A stretch of DNA of 64,000 bases from Rhizobium ruizarguesonis (GTDB taxonomy: Bacteria; Pseudomonadota; Alphaproteobacteria; Rhizobiales; Rhizobiaceae), in assembly GCF_012349115.1 (NCBI RefSeq), contig NZ_PQIG01000093.1, forward strand, positions 1 through 64,000, in the 5' to 3' direction. Numbering within the stretch: the first letter of the stretch is position 1; every line of letters starts with the position of its first letter. The notes beneath the pieces were generated by a model. It made no database searches, was not told the origin of the DNA, and worked only from the letters and a program-made list of their open reading frames with translations. Made by a program: the position numbers and the translations under genes. Positions 16,368-27,635 of the stretch are shown one piece after another.

Positions 16368-17181
16368 TGCCCGTCGTGCGGAATTCGGTGGGGTTGGTGC
16401 CGTAGACGCGGCGGAAGACCTTGGAGAAATAGTTGGGGTCTTCGAAGCCGCACATGATGGCGACTTCCTTGACCGGCAGGAAGTCTGCCTTGGTCAGAAG
16501 CTTGACGGCGCGCTGCAGGCGCTGCTGCAGCACGAATTCGGCTGGCGGCATGCCCTCGCTCTCGGCAAAGCTGCGCGAGAAATGCGCGCGGCTGAGACCG
16601 ACGATGCCGGCAAGCTCGCTGACCGGCAGCGGCTTTTCGAGATTGGCATTGATATGGTCGATCACCGGCTGCATGAGGCTGAGCTCGGCGGCAAAGGCCG
16701 GCGAGCCGAAGACGTCGTCGTAGAGCGCCATCGCCGCTTCATAGGCAATCGCCGAGGCGGCACCCGGCGATGTCGCGCCCTTGACCAGGCGCAGGCTGCA
16801 ATCGGCAAGATGATCGATGGTCGAGGGCTGCAGCTTCAGCACCGGGCCGGCGGTCGACAGCACCATCTGGTGGATGCGCAGCGTTTCCTCGCCATTCATC
16901 GAAATCCAGAAATATTCCCAGCGGTCGCCCTTCTCCAGCCAGTAGCGATGATTGTGCGGCACCAGGACGAGCAGCGTGTCGCCGCCCTGAAGCCGATAGT
17001 TGCGGTTCTGGTAACGCAGCTTGCCGCTGCCGCTGATCGTGTGCTGCAGCACGGTGAAGGGGGTCTGGCCGCGCCGGCGGCCGTCCCAGTCATAGGTCTC
17101 GTTCTCGCGCACTTCATAGCCGGCGCTGGTCGGCATCGCGTGCAGCCGCTGGCGGCCGCGGGGCAGCGAAACCGTCCTCAT
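16339..17181 (-). CDS. agpT: AraC-family activator of alpha-galactoside genes
   Basis: 280 aa from ATG 17181. An N-terminal cupin-like sugar-sensing region (HTISGSGKLRYQNRNYRLQG) is followed by a C-terminal pair of helix-turn-helices (LAGIVGLSRAHFSRSFAE and VKEVAIMCGFEDPNYFSKVF). A longer frame reaches 17400, but its extra N-terminus looks non-coding. It is divergent from the GH4-transporter operon. In S. meliloti an AraC-type activator, AgpT, controls the equivalent genes; orthology here is inferred from context. Its 3' end is inside the direct repeat. Confidence 0.82.
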   Translation of the reverse strand: MRTVSLPRGRQRLHAMPTSAGYEVRENETYDWDGRRRGQTPFTVLQHTISGSGKLRYQNRNYRLQGGDTLLVLVPHNHRYWLEKGDRWEYFWISMNGEETLRIHQMVLSTAGPVLKLQPSTIDHLADCSLRLVKGATSPGAASAIAYEAAMALYDDVFGSPAFAAELSLMQPVIDHINANLEKPLPVSELAGIVGLSRAHFSRSFAESEGMPPAEFVLQQRLQRAVKLLTKADFLPVKEVAIMCGFEDPNYFSKVFRRVYGTNPTEFRTTGMYASIGKLR

Positions 17182-17423
17182 CGACTGTCCGTTGGCGATC
17201 AAATCCTGCAGCACAAAATTACCCCTGAAAGCATAATCCTTCTCTGGTCGCCCTGCCGATTTCGGGCATAATCCCGCTCGACAAGAGGAAGAGACCACGG
17301 TCGACAGAGCGGCCGGGAGGAAAAAGGCAGATTTTACGGCGTTTTCAGCCACATGCGTCAGCATGCGGCCCGATCCTCCATAACTTCTTTTCCTTAGCAT
17401 TCGAATGGGTCGAGGTGAAGATC

Positions 17424-18890
17424 ATGAGTTTCAAAATCGCTATCATCGGTGCGGGCAGCGTCGGTTTCACCAAGAAGCTGTTCACCGACATATTGTGCGT
17501 TCCCGAGTTTCGCGACATCGAATTCGCGCTGACCGATGTCAGCGAACATAATCTCGAGATGATCAAGGCGATCCTCGACCGCGTCGTTAAGGCGAACGGG
17601 CTGCCGACGAAAGTGACGGCGACGACCAACCGGCGCCAGGCGCTGGAAGGCGCACGCTACATCATCAGCTGCGTCCGGGTCGGTGGGCTCGAGGCCTATG
17701 CCGACGATATCAGAATCCCGCTGAAATACGGCATTGATCAGTGCGTCGGCGATACCATCTGCGCTGGCGGCATCCTCTATGGCCAGCGCAACATCCCCGT
17801 CATTCTCGACTTCTGCAAGGATATCCGCGAAGTGGCGGCGCCCGGCGCGAAATTCCTGAACTATGCCAACCCGATGGCGATGAACACCTGGGCGGCGATC
17901 GAATATGGCAAGGTCGATACCGTCGGCCTCTGCCACGGCGTCCAGCATGGCGCCGAACAGATCGCCGAGGTGCTTGGCGCGAAGTCGGTAAGCGAGCTCG
18001 ACTATATCTGCTCCGGCATCAACCACCAGACCTGGTTCATCGACCTTCGCCTCAACGGCCGCAGGATCGGCAAGGACGAGCTGATTGCCGCCTTCGAGGC
18101 GCATCCGGTCTATTCGCAGCAGGAGAAACTGCGCATCGACGTGCTGAAGCGTTTCGGCGTCTATTCCACCGAAAGCAACGGCCATCTCTCGGAATACCTG
18201 CCCTGGTATCGCAAGCGGCCGGACGAGATCACCCGCTGGATCGACATGTCCGACTGGATCCACGGCGAGACCGGCGGCTACCTCCGTCATTCGACGGAAA
18301 CGCGCAACTGGTTCGAGACGGAATATCCGCAATTCCTGGAATCCGCCTCGCAGCCGATCGATCCTGCCAAGCGCTCGAACGAACATGCAAGCCATATCCT
18401 GGAGGCGCTGGAGACGAACCGGGTCTATCGCGGCCATTTCAACGTCAAGAACAATGGTGTCATCACCAACCTGCCTTCGGATGCGATCATCGAATCGCCG
18501 GGCTTCGTCGATCGCTTCGGCATCAATATGGTCTCCGGCGTCACCCTGCCGGAAGCCTGTGCCGCCACCTGCATTTCATCGATCAACGTCCAGCGCATGT
18601 CGGTGCACGCGGCCATATCAGGCGATATCGACCTTCTGAAGCTTGCCGTCCTGCACGACCCGCTGGTCGGCGCCGTCTCGACGCCTGAGGAAGTCTGGCA
18701 GATGGTCGACGAGATGGTCGTTGCCCAGGCCGCCTGGCTGCCGCAATATGCCCATGCCGTGCCGGCCGCCAAGGAGCGGCTGTCGAAATCGAAGGTGCAG
18801 ACCCGCGACTGGGCGGGGGCCGCACGCCGCAACGTTCGCTCGATCGAGGAGCTGCGCGCGGAAAAGGCGGCACTGAAAAAGGCCGTCTGA
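17424..18890 (+). CDS. agaL1: Alpha-galactosidase, glycoside hydrolase family 4
   Basis: 488 aa from ATG 17424, with GAGGTGA six bases upstream. Family GH4 enzymes use NAD+ and a divalent metal. The NAD loop is IAIIGAGSVGFTKKLF at the N-terminus, NYANPMAMNTWA is the substrate-binding block, and Cys170-His171 in GLCHGVQHG are the metal ligands. It is intracellular and should cleave imported alpha-galactosides such as raffinose or melibiose, as known for the rhizobial agaL genes. First gene of the operon, divergent from agpT. Confidence 0.88.
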   Translation: MSFKIAIIGAGSVGFTKKLFTDILCVPEFRDIEFALTDVSEHNLEMIKAILDRVVKANGLPTKVTATTNRRQALEGARYIISCVRVGGLEAYADDIRIPLKYGIDQCVGDTICAGGILYGQRNIPVILDFCKDIREVAAPGAKFLNYANPMAMNTWAAIEYGKVDTVGLCHGVQHGAEQIAEVLGAKSVSELDYICSGINHQTWFIDLRLNGRRIGKDELIAAFEAHPVYSQQEKLRIDVLKRFGVYSTESNGHLSEYLPWYRKRPDEITRWIDMSDWIHGETGGYLRHSTETRNWFETEYPQFLESASQPIDPAKRSNEHASHILEALETNRVYRGHFNVKNNGVITNLPSDAIIESPGFVDRFGINMVSGVTLPEACAATCISSINVQRMSVHAAISGDIDLLKLAVLHDPLVGAVSTPEEVWQMVDEMVVAQAAWLPQYAHAVPAAKERLSKSKVQTRDWAGAARRNVRSIEELRAEKAALKKAV

Positions 18891-19012
18891 TTTTTGTGAA
18901 GGATGGGTCGTCATGGGTTTCCGGGAGGGAAATCCATGACATCAGACCCGCTTTCATGTCGTTCGAGGAAAAGGAGCCGCTTGATCGCGCTCCGGAACAA
19001 GAGGGAGAAACG

Positions 19013-21100
19013 ATGATGAATTTCCGTAACGCAGGCATTCTGGCCGGACTGGCGCTCAGCGTCTCAGCCGCGGCGCTGAATGCCTATGCCTCCGAGGCAA
19101 CCGTTCCGCCGGCACCGGCGGACTTCCCCGCCGAAGGCAAGATCAACTATGTCGCGCGCGACTCCATTCTGGAGTTCAAGGCGCTGCCCGAATATCACGA
19201 GCCCGACTGGGTCACGAAGAATTTCGTCGCCACCGGCAAGCTGCCGCCGGTCAAGGACCGCCTGCCGAAGGAGCCTTTGGTCTTCAAGACCGGCAATATG
19301 CCCGACGGCATCGGCGTCTACGGCGATACCATGCGCCACGTCATCGGCGGCCGGCCGGAAGGCTGGAACTACGGCGCCGGCCAGACGCAGGGCTGGGGCG
19401 GCATCGATATCGGCCTTTCCGAATGCCTGACGCGCACTGCGCCGCTGTTCCAGGTGCAGGCCTCAGACACCGAGCCGCTACCGAACCTCGCCAAGAGCTG
19501 GGATTGGTCCGAAGACGGCCACAAGCTGACCATGCACCTGATCGAAGGCGCCAAATGGTCTGACGGCGCGCCGTTCAACGCCGACGACATCATGTTCTAC
19601 TGGGACGACGAAGTCATCGACCCGAACGTCTCGCCGCTCGGTGGCGGCGCATCGCCGGAAGCCTTCGGCGCCGGGACGACGCTGAAGAAGGTCGACGATT
19701 ACACCGTCGAATGGACCTTCAAGGAGGCCTTCCCGAAGCAATATCTCTACACCATGTCCTACCCGAATTTCTGCCCGGGTCCGTCGCACATCCTGAAGTC
19801 GAAGCATCCGAAATATTCGAAGAACACCTACGACCAGTTCAAGAACGCCTTCCCGCCCGAGTTCATGAACATGCCGGTCATGGGCGCCTGGGTACCGGTC
19901 GAATATCGCCCGGACGACATCATCGTCATGCGGCGCAACCCCTATTACTGGAAGGTCGACGAGAAGGGCGATCAGCTGCCTTATCTGAACGAGCTGCACT
20001 ACAAGCTCTCGACCTGGGCCGACCGTGACGTTCAGGCCGTGGCAGGCTCCGCCGATTTCTCCAACCTCGAGCAGCCGGAAAACTTCGTCGCGTCGCTGAA
20101 GCGCGCCGCCGAGAAGACCGCGCCCGCCCGGCTTGCCTTCGGCCCGCGCCTGATCGGCTATAACTTGCGCATGAATTTCTCCGCCAATGGCTGGGGCAAC
20201 CCGGACGAGCGCGGCGAGGCGATCCGCGAATTGAACCGCAACGAGGACTTCCGCAAGGCCGTCACCATGGCGCTCGACCGCAAGGCGATCGGCGACTCGC
20301 TGGTCAAGGGGCCGTTCACGGCGATCTATCCAGGCGGGCTGTCCTCCGGCACCAGCTTCTACGACCGCAACTCCACCGTCTACTATCCCTTTGATTTGAA
20401 GGGCGCCAAGGCGGAGCTCGCCAAGGCCGGTCTGAAGGACACGGATGGCGATGGCGTCGTCAACTTCCCGGCCGGCACGGCGGGTGGCAAGGATGTCGAA
20501 ATCGTTATGCTGATCAACAATCAGTACACGACCGACAAGAGCCTTGCCGAAGGTGTCGTCGGCCAGATGGAGAAGCTCGGGCTGAAGATCGTCATCAATG
20601 CGCTCGACGGCGCCAAGCGTGACGACGCCCATTATGCCGGCCGCTTCGACTGGCTGATCCAGCGCAACACGACGGAGCTGTCGTCGGTGGTGCAGAACAC
20701 CGAGCAGCTCGCCCCTGTCGGTCCGCGCACCAGTTGGCACCATCGCGCCGGCAAGGATGACCAGCTTGATCTGATGCCCTTCGAAAAGGAGCTTGTCGAT
20801 GTCGTCAACAAGTTCAGGACGAGCCAGAACAACGACGAGCGCGTCGATCTGATGAAGCAGTATCAGAAGATCTCGACGGAGCACGTCAATACCGTCGGCC
20901 TGACGGAATATCCCGGCGCCCTGATCGTCAACAAGCGGTTCTCCAACGTGCCCCAGGGTACGCCGATCATGATGTTCAACTGGGCTGAAGATTCGGTGAT
21001 CCGCGAACGCCTGTGGGTGGCTGCGGACAAGCAGGGCAAATACGAGCTGTTCTCCGAACAACTGCCCGGCAAGCCCGGCGAAAAGGGCCCGATAAACTAA
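19013..21100 (+). CDS. agpA: Alpha-galactoside-binding periplasmic protein, SBP family 5
   Basis: 695 aa from ATG 19013 (GAGGGAGAAACG before it); a longer frame from 18896 adds no plausible signal. The signal peptide ends near NAYA-SEA. The mature protein is an extracellular solute-binding protein of family 5, the peptide/nickel type: GLSECLTRTAPLFQVQ, PNLAKSWDWSEDGHKLTMHL and a long C-terminal lobe. It is larger than average for the family, like the known rhizobial AgpA. It should deliver sugar to AgpBC. Next gene starts 117 bp later. Confidence 0.88.
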   Translation: MMNFRNAGILAGLALSVSAAALNAYASEATVPPAPADFPAEGKINYVARDSILEFKALPEYHEPDWVTKNFVATGKLPPVKDRLPKEPLVFKTGNMPDGIGVYGDTMRHVIGGRPEGWNYGAGQTQGWGGIDIGLSECLTRTAPLFQVQASDTEPLPNLAKSWDWSEDGHKLTMHLIEGAKWSDGAPFNADDIMFYWDDEVIDPNVSPLGGGASPEAFGAGTTLKKVDDYTVEWTFKEAFPKQYLYTMSYPNFCPGPSHILKSKHPKYSKNTYDQFKNAFPPEFMNMPVMGAWVPVEYRPDDIIVMRRNPYYWKVDEKGDQLPYLNELHYKLSTWADRDVQAVAGSADFSNLEQPENFVASLKRAAEKTAPARLAFGPRLIGYNLRMNFSANGWGNPDERGEAIRELNRNEDFRKAVTMALDRKAIGDSLVKGPFTAIYPGGLSSGTSFYDRNSTVYYPFDLKGAKAELAKAGLKDTDGDGVVNFPAGTAGGKDVEIVMLINNQYTTDKSLAEGVVGQMEKLGLKIVINALDGAKRDDAHYAGRFDWLIQRNTTELSSVVQNTEQLAPVGPRTSWHHRAGKDDQLDLMPFEKELVDVVNKFRTSQNNDERVDLMKQYQKISTEHVNTVGLTEYPGALIVNKRFSNVPQGTPIMMFNWAEDSVIRERLWVAADKQGKYELFSEQLPGKPGEKGPIN

Positions 21101-21217
21101 GCTCCCTCCCAGCTGAAGTGAGCTCCAGGCCGCGCGTGCCGCGCGCGGCCTGACATGACCAACAAGCCGGCCGCGCTGGCAAGGAGCGACTGGCGGCAAG
21201 GAGAAGCGAACCGTTCG

Positions 21218-22225
21218 ATGTTACGATTCCTGCTCGTGCGCATAGCCTCCGCGATTCCCATTCTCTTCATCCTGAGCGTGGTGACCTTCGCGATCATCCA
21301 GGCACCACCCGGCGACTACGCCGATTACATAAGATCCCAGCTGATCAACCAGGGCGGCGCGTCCTATGCCCAGGCTGAAGCGCAGGCGCAGCTCTACCGG
21401 GTCGAGCACGGCCTCGATAAGCCGATGGTCGTCCAATACGTCAACTGGATCGGCGGGATCGTGACCCGCGGTGATTTCGGCTACAGCATGTTTTACAACA
21501 AGCCGGTCGCCGATGTCGTCGGTGAACGCCTGCCGCGGACATTGCTTCTGGCGCTCGTCTGCCATCTCTTTGCCTCGGTGCTCGGCATCGGCTTCGGCAT
21601 CTGGGCGGCGACGCGACAATATAGCTGGATCGACAGCCTGCTTTCGGGAATTTCCTTCCTCGGCATGACGGTGCCGCGTTTCCTGATGGCGCTGATCATC
21701 GTCTATCTCCTGGTCTTCCAGCTTAACGTCTCCGAAATCGGCAGCTTCTTCTCGCCGCAATATGGCGGGGCGCCCTGGTCGTGGGCGAAGTTCGCCGATC
21801 TCGTCCACCATGTCTGGCCTGTCGTGGCGATCGCCACCTTCGGCGGGCTCGCCTACAATATGCGCGTCATGCGCGGCAATCTGCTCGATACGCTGAATGC
21901 CCAATATGTCGAAACGGCCAAGGCCAAAGGGCTTTCCGGCGCAGCCGTGGTGATGCGCCATGCGGTGCCGAACGCGCTGCACCCGCTGGTGATGTACCAG
22001 GGTGTCGTATTGCCCTACATGCTGACCGGCGAGATCGAAACCGCGATCATTTTCGCATTGCCGACCGTCGGCCCGGCGATCGTCGGCTCGATGGCGGTCG
22101 GCGACGTCTATGTCACCGCCACCTTCATGATGGTGCTGTCGGCGACGCTGATCGTCGGCAACATCATCGCCGACATGCTGCTCGCCCTGCTCGATCCCCG
22201 TGTCCGCCAATATGGAGGAGCCTGA
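21218..22225 (+). CDS. agpB: ABC transporter permease, DppB type
   Basis: 335 aa from ATG 21218; an earlier in-frame ATG at 21155 would add a hydrophilic leader not typical of the family. Six membrane segments. The permease EAA-like loop is ETAKAKGLSGAAVVMRHAVP, and it ends in LLDPRVRQYGGA, as in DppB/OppB relatives. It forms the inner-membrane channel with AgpC. Its stop codon precedes the agpC start by one base, implying translational coupling. Confidence 0.88.
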   Translation: MLRFLLVRIASAIPILFILSVVTFAIIQAPPGDYADYIRSQLINQGGASYAQAEAQAQLYRVEHGLDKPMVVQYVNWIGGIVTRGDFGYSMFYNKPVADVVGERLPRTLLLALVCHLFASVLGIGFGIWAATRQYSWIDSLLSGISFLGMTVPRFLMALIIVYLLVFQLNVSEIGSFFSPQYGGAPWSWAKFADLVHHVWPVVAIATFGGLAYNMRVMRGNLLDTLNAQYVETAKAKGLSGAAVVMRHAVPNALHPLVMYQGVVLPYMLTGEIETAIIFALPTVGPAIVGSMAVGDVYVTATFMMVLSATLIVGNIIADMLLALLDPRVRQYGGA

Positions 22226-22226
22226 G

Positions 22227-23363
22227 ATGCTGGCTTTCGACTCCGCGCCACCTCCGCCGACGACAGAACTTTCCATCAACAAGCCATCGCGTGGGCATGA
22301 AAGCTATATCGCCCTTGTCTGGCGCCGGCTAAGGCGCTCCTGGACCGGCATGGCTGGGCTGGTGCTCGTCGTGCTCTTGATCGTCATGGCGATCTTTGCC
22401 GATTTCTTTGCGCCGATGGACCCGAAAGCGACCGATGTCGGCTTCGCGCCACCGCAGGTGATGAGTTTCCACGACAAGGACGGCAATTTCGTCTTCCAGC
22501 CGCGCGTCTATGCGCTGTCGGATTCCGAAGAGCTCGACCCCGTCACCTTCCAGCCGATCGTCGGCATCGACTACGACAACCCGCGGTTGCTCGGCTTCTT
22601 CGTCAAGGGCGCTGAATACCAACTCTTCGGGCTGATCCCGGCCAGCCGGCACTTCTTCGGCTCGACCGACGGCCAGCCGGTGCATTTCCTCGGCACCGAC
22701 AAGTTCGGCCGCGACGTGCTGTCGCGCGCCGTCATCGGCTCGCGCATTTCGCTGACCATTGCGCTGACGGTGGTCTTCATCGTCACCATCATCGGCACGA
22801 CCGTCGGCATGGTGTCGGGCTATTTCGGCGGCACATTCGATATCTGGTTGCAGCGTTTCGTCGAACTGGTGCTCGCCTTCCCGCAGCTGCCGCTCTATCT
22901 GGCGCTGACCTCGCTGATCCCGGTGACGGCGCCGACCAACGTCTTCCTGGCCTTCGTCATTGCCGTGATGTCGGCGCTCGGCTGGGCGCAGATGTCGCGC
23001 GAGGTGCGCGGCAAGACCTTAGCACTTGCCCGCATCGATTATGTCAGGGCGGCAATGGCCGTCGGCGCCACCGACACGCGCATCATCATGCAGCACATCT
23101 TCCCGAACGTGATGAGCCACGTCATCGTCGCGGTGACGCTGCATATACCGAGCGTCGTGCTCTTGGAATCCTTCCTCGGTTTCCTCGGCTTTGCGGTCAA
23201 GCCGCCGCTGATCTCCTGGGGGCTGATGCTGCAGGATACGGCGACCTATTCGGTGATCGGCTCCTATCCCTGGATTCTCTCCCCCGTCGGCTTCGTGCTC
23301 GTCACCGTCTTCGCATTCAATGCGCTCGGCGACGGATTGCGCGACGCGGTCGATCCTTATTGA
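22227..23363 (+). CDS. agpC: ABC transporter permease, DppC type
   Basis: 378 aa from ATG 22227, with GGAGGAG upstream inside the end of agpB. It carries the long periplasmic insertion after the first membrane helix (about residues 60-150, including SRHFFGSTDGQPVHFLGTDK) seen in this subgroup. The EAA loop is DYVRAAMAVGATDTRIIMQH. It ends RDAVDPY. Partner of AgpB; overlaps the agpD ribosome site. Confidence 0.88.
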   Translation: MLAFDSAPPPPTTELSINKPSRGHESYIALVWRRLRRSWTGMAGLVLVVLLIVMAIFADFFAPMDPKATDVGFAPPQVMSFHDKDGNFVFQPRVYALSDSEELDPVTFQPIVGIDYDNPRLLGFFVKGAEYQLFGLIPASRHFFGSTDGQPVHFLGTDKFGRDVLSRAVIGSRISLTIALTVVFIVTIIGTTVGMVSGYFGGTFDIWLQRFVELVLAFPQLPLYLALTSLIPVTAPTNVFLAFVIAVMSALGWAQMSREVRGKTLALARIDYVRAAMAVGATDTRIIMQHIFPNVMSHVIVAVTLHIPSVVLLESFLGFLGFAVKPPLISWGLMLQDTATYSVIGSYPWILSPVGFVLVTVFAFNALGDGLRDAVDPY

Positions 23364-23373
23364 GGTGATGAAG

Positions 23374-25041
<1,668 letters not shown>

Positions 25042-25063
25042 TTGCCGAATGCCGGAGGTTATA

Positions 25064-26434
25064 ATGGCAAGAAATCCCAAAATCACTTTCATCGGAGCTG
25101 GCTCCACCGTGTTCATGAAGAACATCGTCGGCGACGTGCTGCAGCGTCCGGCCCTGTCAGGCGCGACGATCGCCTTGATGGATCTCAACCCGCAGCGGCT
25201 GGAAGAAAGCGCCATCGTCGTCAACAAGCTGATCTCGACGCTCGGCGTGAAGGCGAAGGCGGAAACCTATTCCGACCAGCGCAAGGCGCTTTCGGGCGCC
25301 GATTTCGTCGTCGTCGCCTTCCAGATCGGCGGCTATGAGCCCTGCACGGTGACCGATTTCGAAGTGCCGAAGAAATATGGGCTGCGCCAGACGATCGCCG
25401 ATACGCTCGGCGTCGGCGGCATCATGCGCGGGCTTCGCACCGTGCCGCATCTCTGGAAAGTCTGCGAGGACATGCTCGCCGTCTGCCCCGAGGCGATCAT
25501 GCTGCAATATGTCAACCCGATGGCGATCAACACCTGGGCGATATCGGAGAAATATCCGACCATCCGCCAGGTCGGCCTCTGCCATTCGGTGCAGGGCACG
25601 GCGATGGAATTGGCCCATGACCTCGACATTCCCTACGAGGAAATCCGTTACCGCGCGGCCGGCATCAACCACATGGCCTTCTATCTCAAATTCGAGCATC
25701 GCCAACCGGACGGTTCCTACCGCAACCTCTATCCCGACCTCTTGCGCGCCTATCGCGAGGGCAGGGCGCCGAAGCCCGGCTGGAACCCGCGCTGCCCGAA
25801 CAAGGTGCGCTACGAGATGCTGACGCGGCTTGGCTATTTCGTCACCGAAAGCTCGGAGCATTTCGCCGAATACACGCCCTATTTCATCAAGGAAGGCCGT
25901 GAGGACCTGATCGAGAAATTCGGCATTCCGCTCGATGAATATCCGAAGCGTTGCATCGAGCAGATCGAGCGCTGGAAAGGGCAGGCGGAGGCCTTTCGTT
26001 CGGCCGACAAGATCGAGGTTCAGCCGTCGAAGGAATATGCATCCTCGATCATCAACTCGGTCTGGACGGGCGAACCCTCGGTGATCTACGGCAATGTCCG
26101 CAATAATGGCTGCATCACCTCGCTGCCGACCAATTGCGCCGCCGAGGTGCCCTGCCTCGTCGATGCCTCCGGCATCCAGCCGACCTTCATCGGTGACCTG
26201 CCGCCGCAGCTGACGGCGCTGATCCGCACCAATATCAACGTGCAGGAGCTGACGGTGCAGGCGCTGATGACGGAAAATCGCGAGCACATCTACCACGCCG
26301 CGATGATGGACCCGCATACGGCAGCCGAACTCGACCTCGACCAGATCTGGTCGCTGGTCGACGATCTGCTCGCCACCCACGGTGACTGGCTGCCCGAATG
26401 GGCGCGCACGACCCGCAAGGTACAGGCCGCCTGA
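25064..26434 (+). CDS. agaL2: Alpha-galactosidase, glycoside hydrolase family 4 (second)
   Basis: 456 aa from ATG 25064 with GGAGG upstream. GH4 hallmarks: NAD loop KITFIGAGSTVFMKNIVGDV, QYVNPMAINTWA, and metal-ligand Cys173-His174 in GLCHSVQGT. It differs strongly from AgaL1, so the two probably prefer different alpha-galactosides or linkages, not a simple gene-dose effect. Last gene of the operon, 22 bp after agpD and followed at 26461 by a strong hairpin. Confidence 0.88.
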   Translation: MARNPKITFIGAGSTVFMKNIVGDVLQRPALSGATIALMDLNPQRLEESAIVVNKLISTLGVKAKAETYSDQRKALSGADFVVVAFQIGGYEPCTVTDFEVPKKYGLRQTIADTLGVGGIMRGLRTVPHLWKVCEDMLAVCPEAIMLQYVNPMAINTWAISEKYPTIRQVGLCHSVQGTAMELAHDLDIPYEEIRYRAAGINHMAFYLKFEHRQPDGSYRNLYPDLLRAYREGRAPKPGWNPRCPNKVRYEMLTRLGYFVTESSEHFAEYTPYFIKEGREDLIEKFGIPLDEYPKRCIEQIERWKGQAEAFRSADKIEVQPSKEYASSIINSVWTGEPSVIYGNVRNNGCITSLPTNCAAEVPCLVDASGIQPTFIGDLPPQLTALIRTNINVQELTVQALMTENREHIYHAAMMDPHTAAELDLDQIWSLVDDLLATHGDWLPEWARTTRKVQAA

Positions 26435-26460
26435 CCCCCTCTCCCGGGTAAGGCGTCAAG

Positions 26461-26495
26461 GAGCCCCGCGGTCGCAACAACCGCGGGGCTCTTTG
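26461..26495 (+). terminator. Terminator hairpin after the aga/agp operon
   Basis: Perfect 12-bp GC-rich stem (GAGCCCCGCGGT / ACCGCGGGGCTC, 7-nt loop) followed by a short T run, 27 bp after the agaL2 stop. Confidence 0.85.
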
Positions 26496-26737
26496 CGTGA
26501 GGATGGGGCGTTTTGCGATTTGGGGACGTGACTCGCATGGCCGGATCGGCATCCTGTCACCACTTTCTTGAATGCGCCTGCAGAGCCGAATCGAAGGCGC
26601 TTAACCGAAAATAAGGCGAAGCTTTCGAAGCACGGCGGTAGGACGCAGCGCAACAGCGACGGCTATCGCGAGCGGTTGTTGGGTTAAAACGAAAGAGCCT
26701 CATGCTGCTGCCAAAATTCCGACCGGATCGTCCCCTT

Positions 26738-26762
26738 GGAACAGATCTTCCTAATATACGTT
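26738..26762 (+). promoter_or_regulatory. EcfG-type general stress promoter
   Basis: GGAAC-N16-CGTT, exactly the alphaproteobacterial EcfG (sigma-EcfG) consensus, ending 30 bp upstream of the DUF982 gene start codon. Confidence 0.7.
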
Positions 26763-26791
26763 TGTGGGAAGCCTGCCCCACGGAGGACGCC

Positions 26792-27031
26792 ATGATCAGC
26801 ATCTGGGATGCGAACGTCGAATTGAAGATAGATGATCGTCATCACGTCATCAGGAGCGCTCGAGAGGCGGTCGCATTTTTGAAGAAATCCTGGCCCGATA
26901 ACAGGAGCGCAAGCTACGCGACAGCGCGGAAGGTATGTCTGGACGCGGCGAATGGCGTTGTTCCCGGTGCGGAAGCGCGAGCTGCATTTGAGGCTGCGGC
27001 GAAGGAGGCCGGCATCCTGCGACAAACGTAA
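26792..27031 (+). CDS. DUF982 small protein
   Basis: 79 aa from ATG 26792 with GGAGG upstream; the open frame extends further upstream without support. It matches the DUF982 pattern: HHVIRSAREAVAFLKKSWPD, then YATARKVCLDAANG and ARAAFEAAAKEAGI. These proteins occur in multiple copies in rhizobia and have no known function. An EcfG promoter directly upstream suggests induction by the general stress response. Confidence 0.8.
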   Translation: MISIWDANVELKIDDRHHVIRSAREAVAFLKKSWPDNRSASYATARKVCLDAANGVVPGAEARAAFEAAAKEAGILRQT

Positions 27032-27204
27032 CGTCGCTTCGTTCCAAGTGAGAAATTGGATCATGCCTCCCGCCCTCGACGTCCCGTGAGCAACGCGCTC
27101 GCCGGCCTCAACTGAAATCGGGAGCTTCATCGGAACTGTGGGAGGCCTTTAGGGATTACCTTGTTCGTTACCTGCCATCGAATAGGAGGCGCTGGCGCAG
27201 TGCC

Positions 27205-27423
27205 ATGAGGAGCGACATGACAGAGAGTGATGCACTCCGCCAGGAAATCTATCGGCTTGCCGCGGCGGCCGATGCTGACCCAGAAACAACGTCGAATTTG
27301 AAGGCGCTGGCCGTGCAGCTCTGGGCAAACTTCGACGAATTCACGGTCGAGGAACTGGAAGATATACTGAGGGACGAATGGAGAACTCGCGGACTGCCGT
27401 TCAACGACAACGCGGAAGTGTAG
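27205..27423 (+). CDS. Small acidic hypothetical protein
   Basis: 72 aa, or 68 aa if translation starts at 27217 where AGGAG lies just upstream. Soluble and acidic with helical character (SNLKALAVQLWANFDEFTVE). No family recognised. Stand-alone, followed by an imperfect hairpin. Confidence 0.6.
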   Translation: MRSDMTESDALRQEIYRLAAAADADPETTSNLKALAVQLWANFDEFTVEELEDILRDEWRTRGLPFNDNAEV

Positions 27424-27438
27424 GCGCTTCTATAATTG

Positions 27439-27466
27439 GAGGCGTCTGTGCTAGCTCAGAGGCCTC
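27439..27466 (+). terminator. Possible terminator hairpin
   Basis: GAGGCGTCTG and CAGAGGCCTC pair over 9 of 10 positions with an 8-nt loop, 15 bp after the preceding stop. No clear T run follows, so the role is uncertain. Confidence 0.35.
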
Positions 27467-27572
27467 TGGGCGGCGTTCGCAATCGGGCCCCTAGCTAACC
27501 TTTGTTCGATCTATGACGCATGCTACTCGTGAGCAGTGGCGCCGATATTTTCCGCGCGGCGAATTCCTCAAA

Positions 27573-27596
27573 TTTGGGTACTTGAAAGTACCCAAA
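27573..27596. promoter_or_regulatory. Perfect 11-bp inverted repeat, candidate operator
   Basis: TTTGGGTACTT, a 2-bp gap, then AAGTACCCAAA, located 40 bp upstream of the start codon at 27636. The position suits an operator or the leader of that gene. Confidence 0.5.
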
Positions 27597-27635
27597 ATGT
27601 CCCTATAGTTGAGTCCCTTGGAGAAAAATCGGCCA

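Noticed and set aside
19478..21199. 573-codon minus-strand frame opposite agpA
   Set aside because: Antisense shadow; composition driven by third-position GC of agpA.
25157..26380. 407-codon minus-strand frame opposite agaL2
   Set aside because: Antisense shadow of a well-supported GH4 gene.
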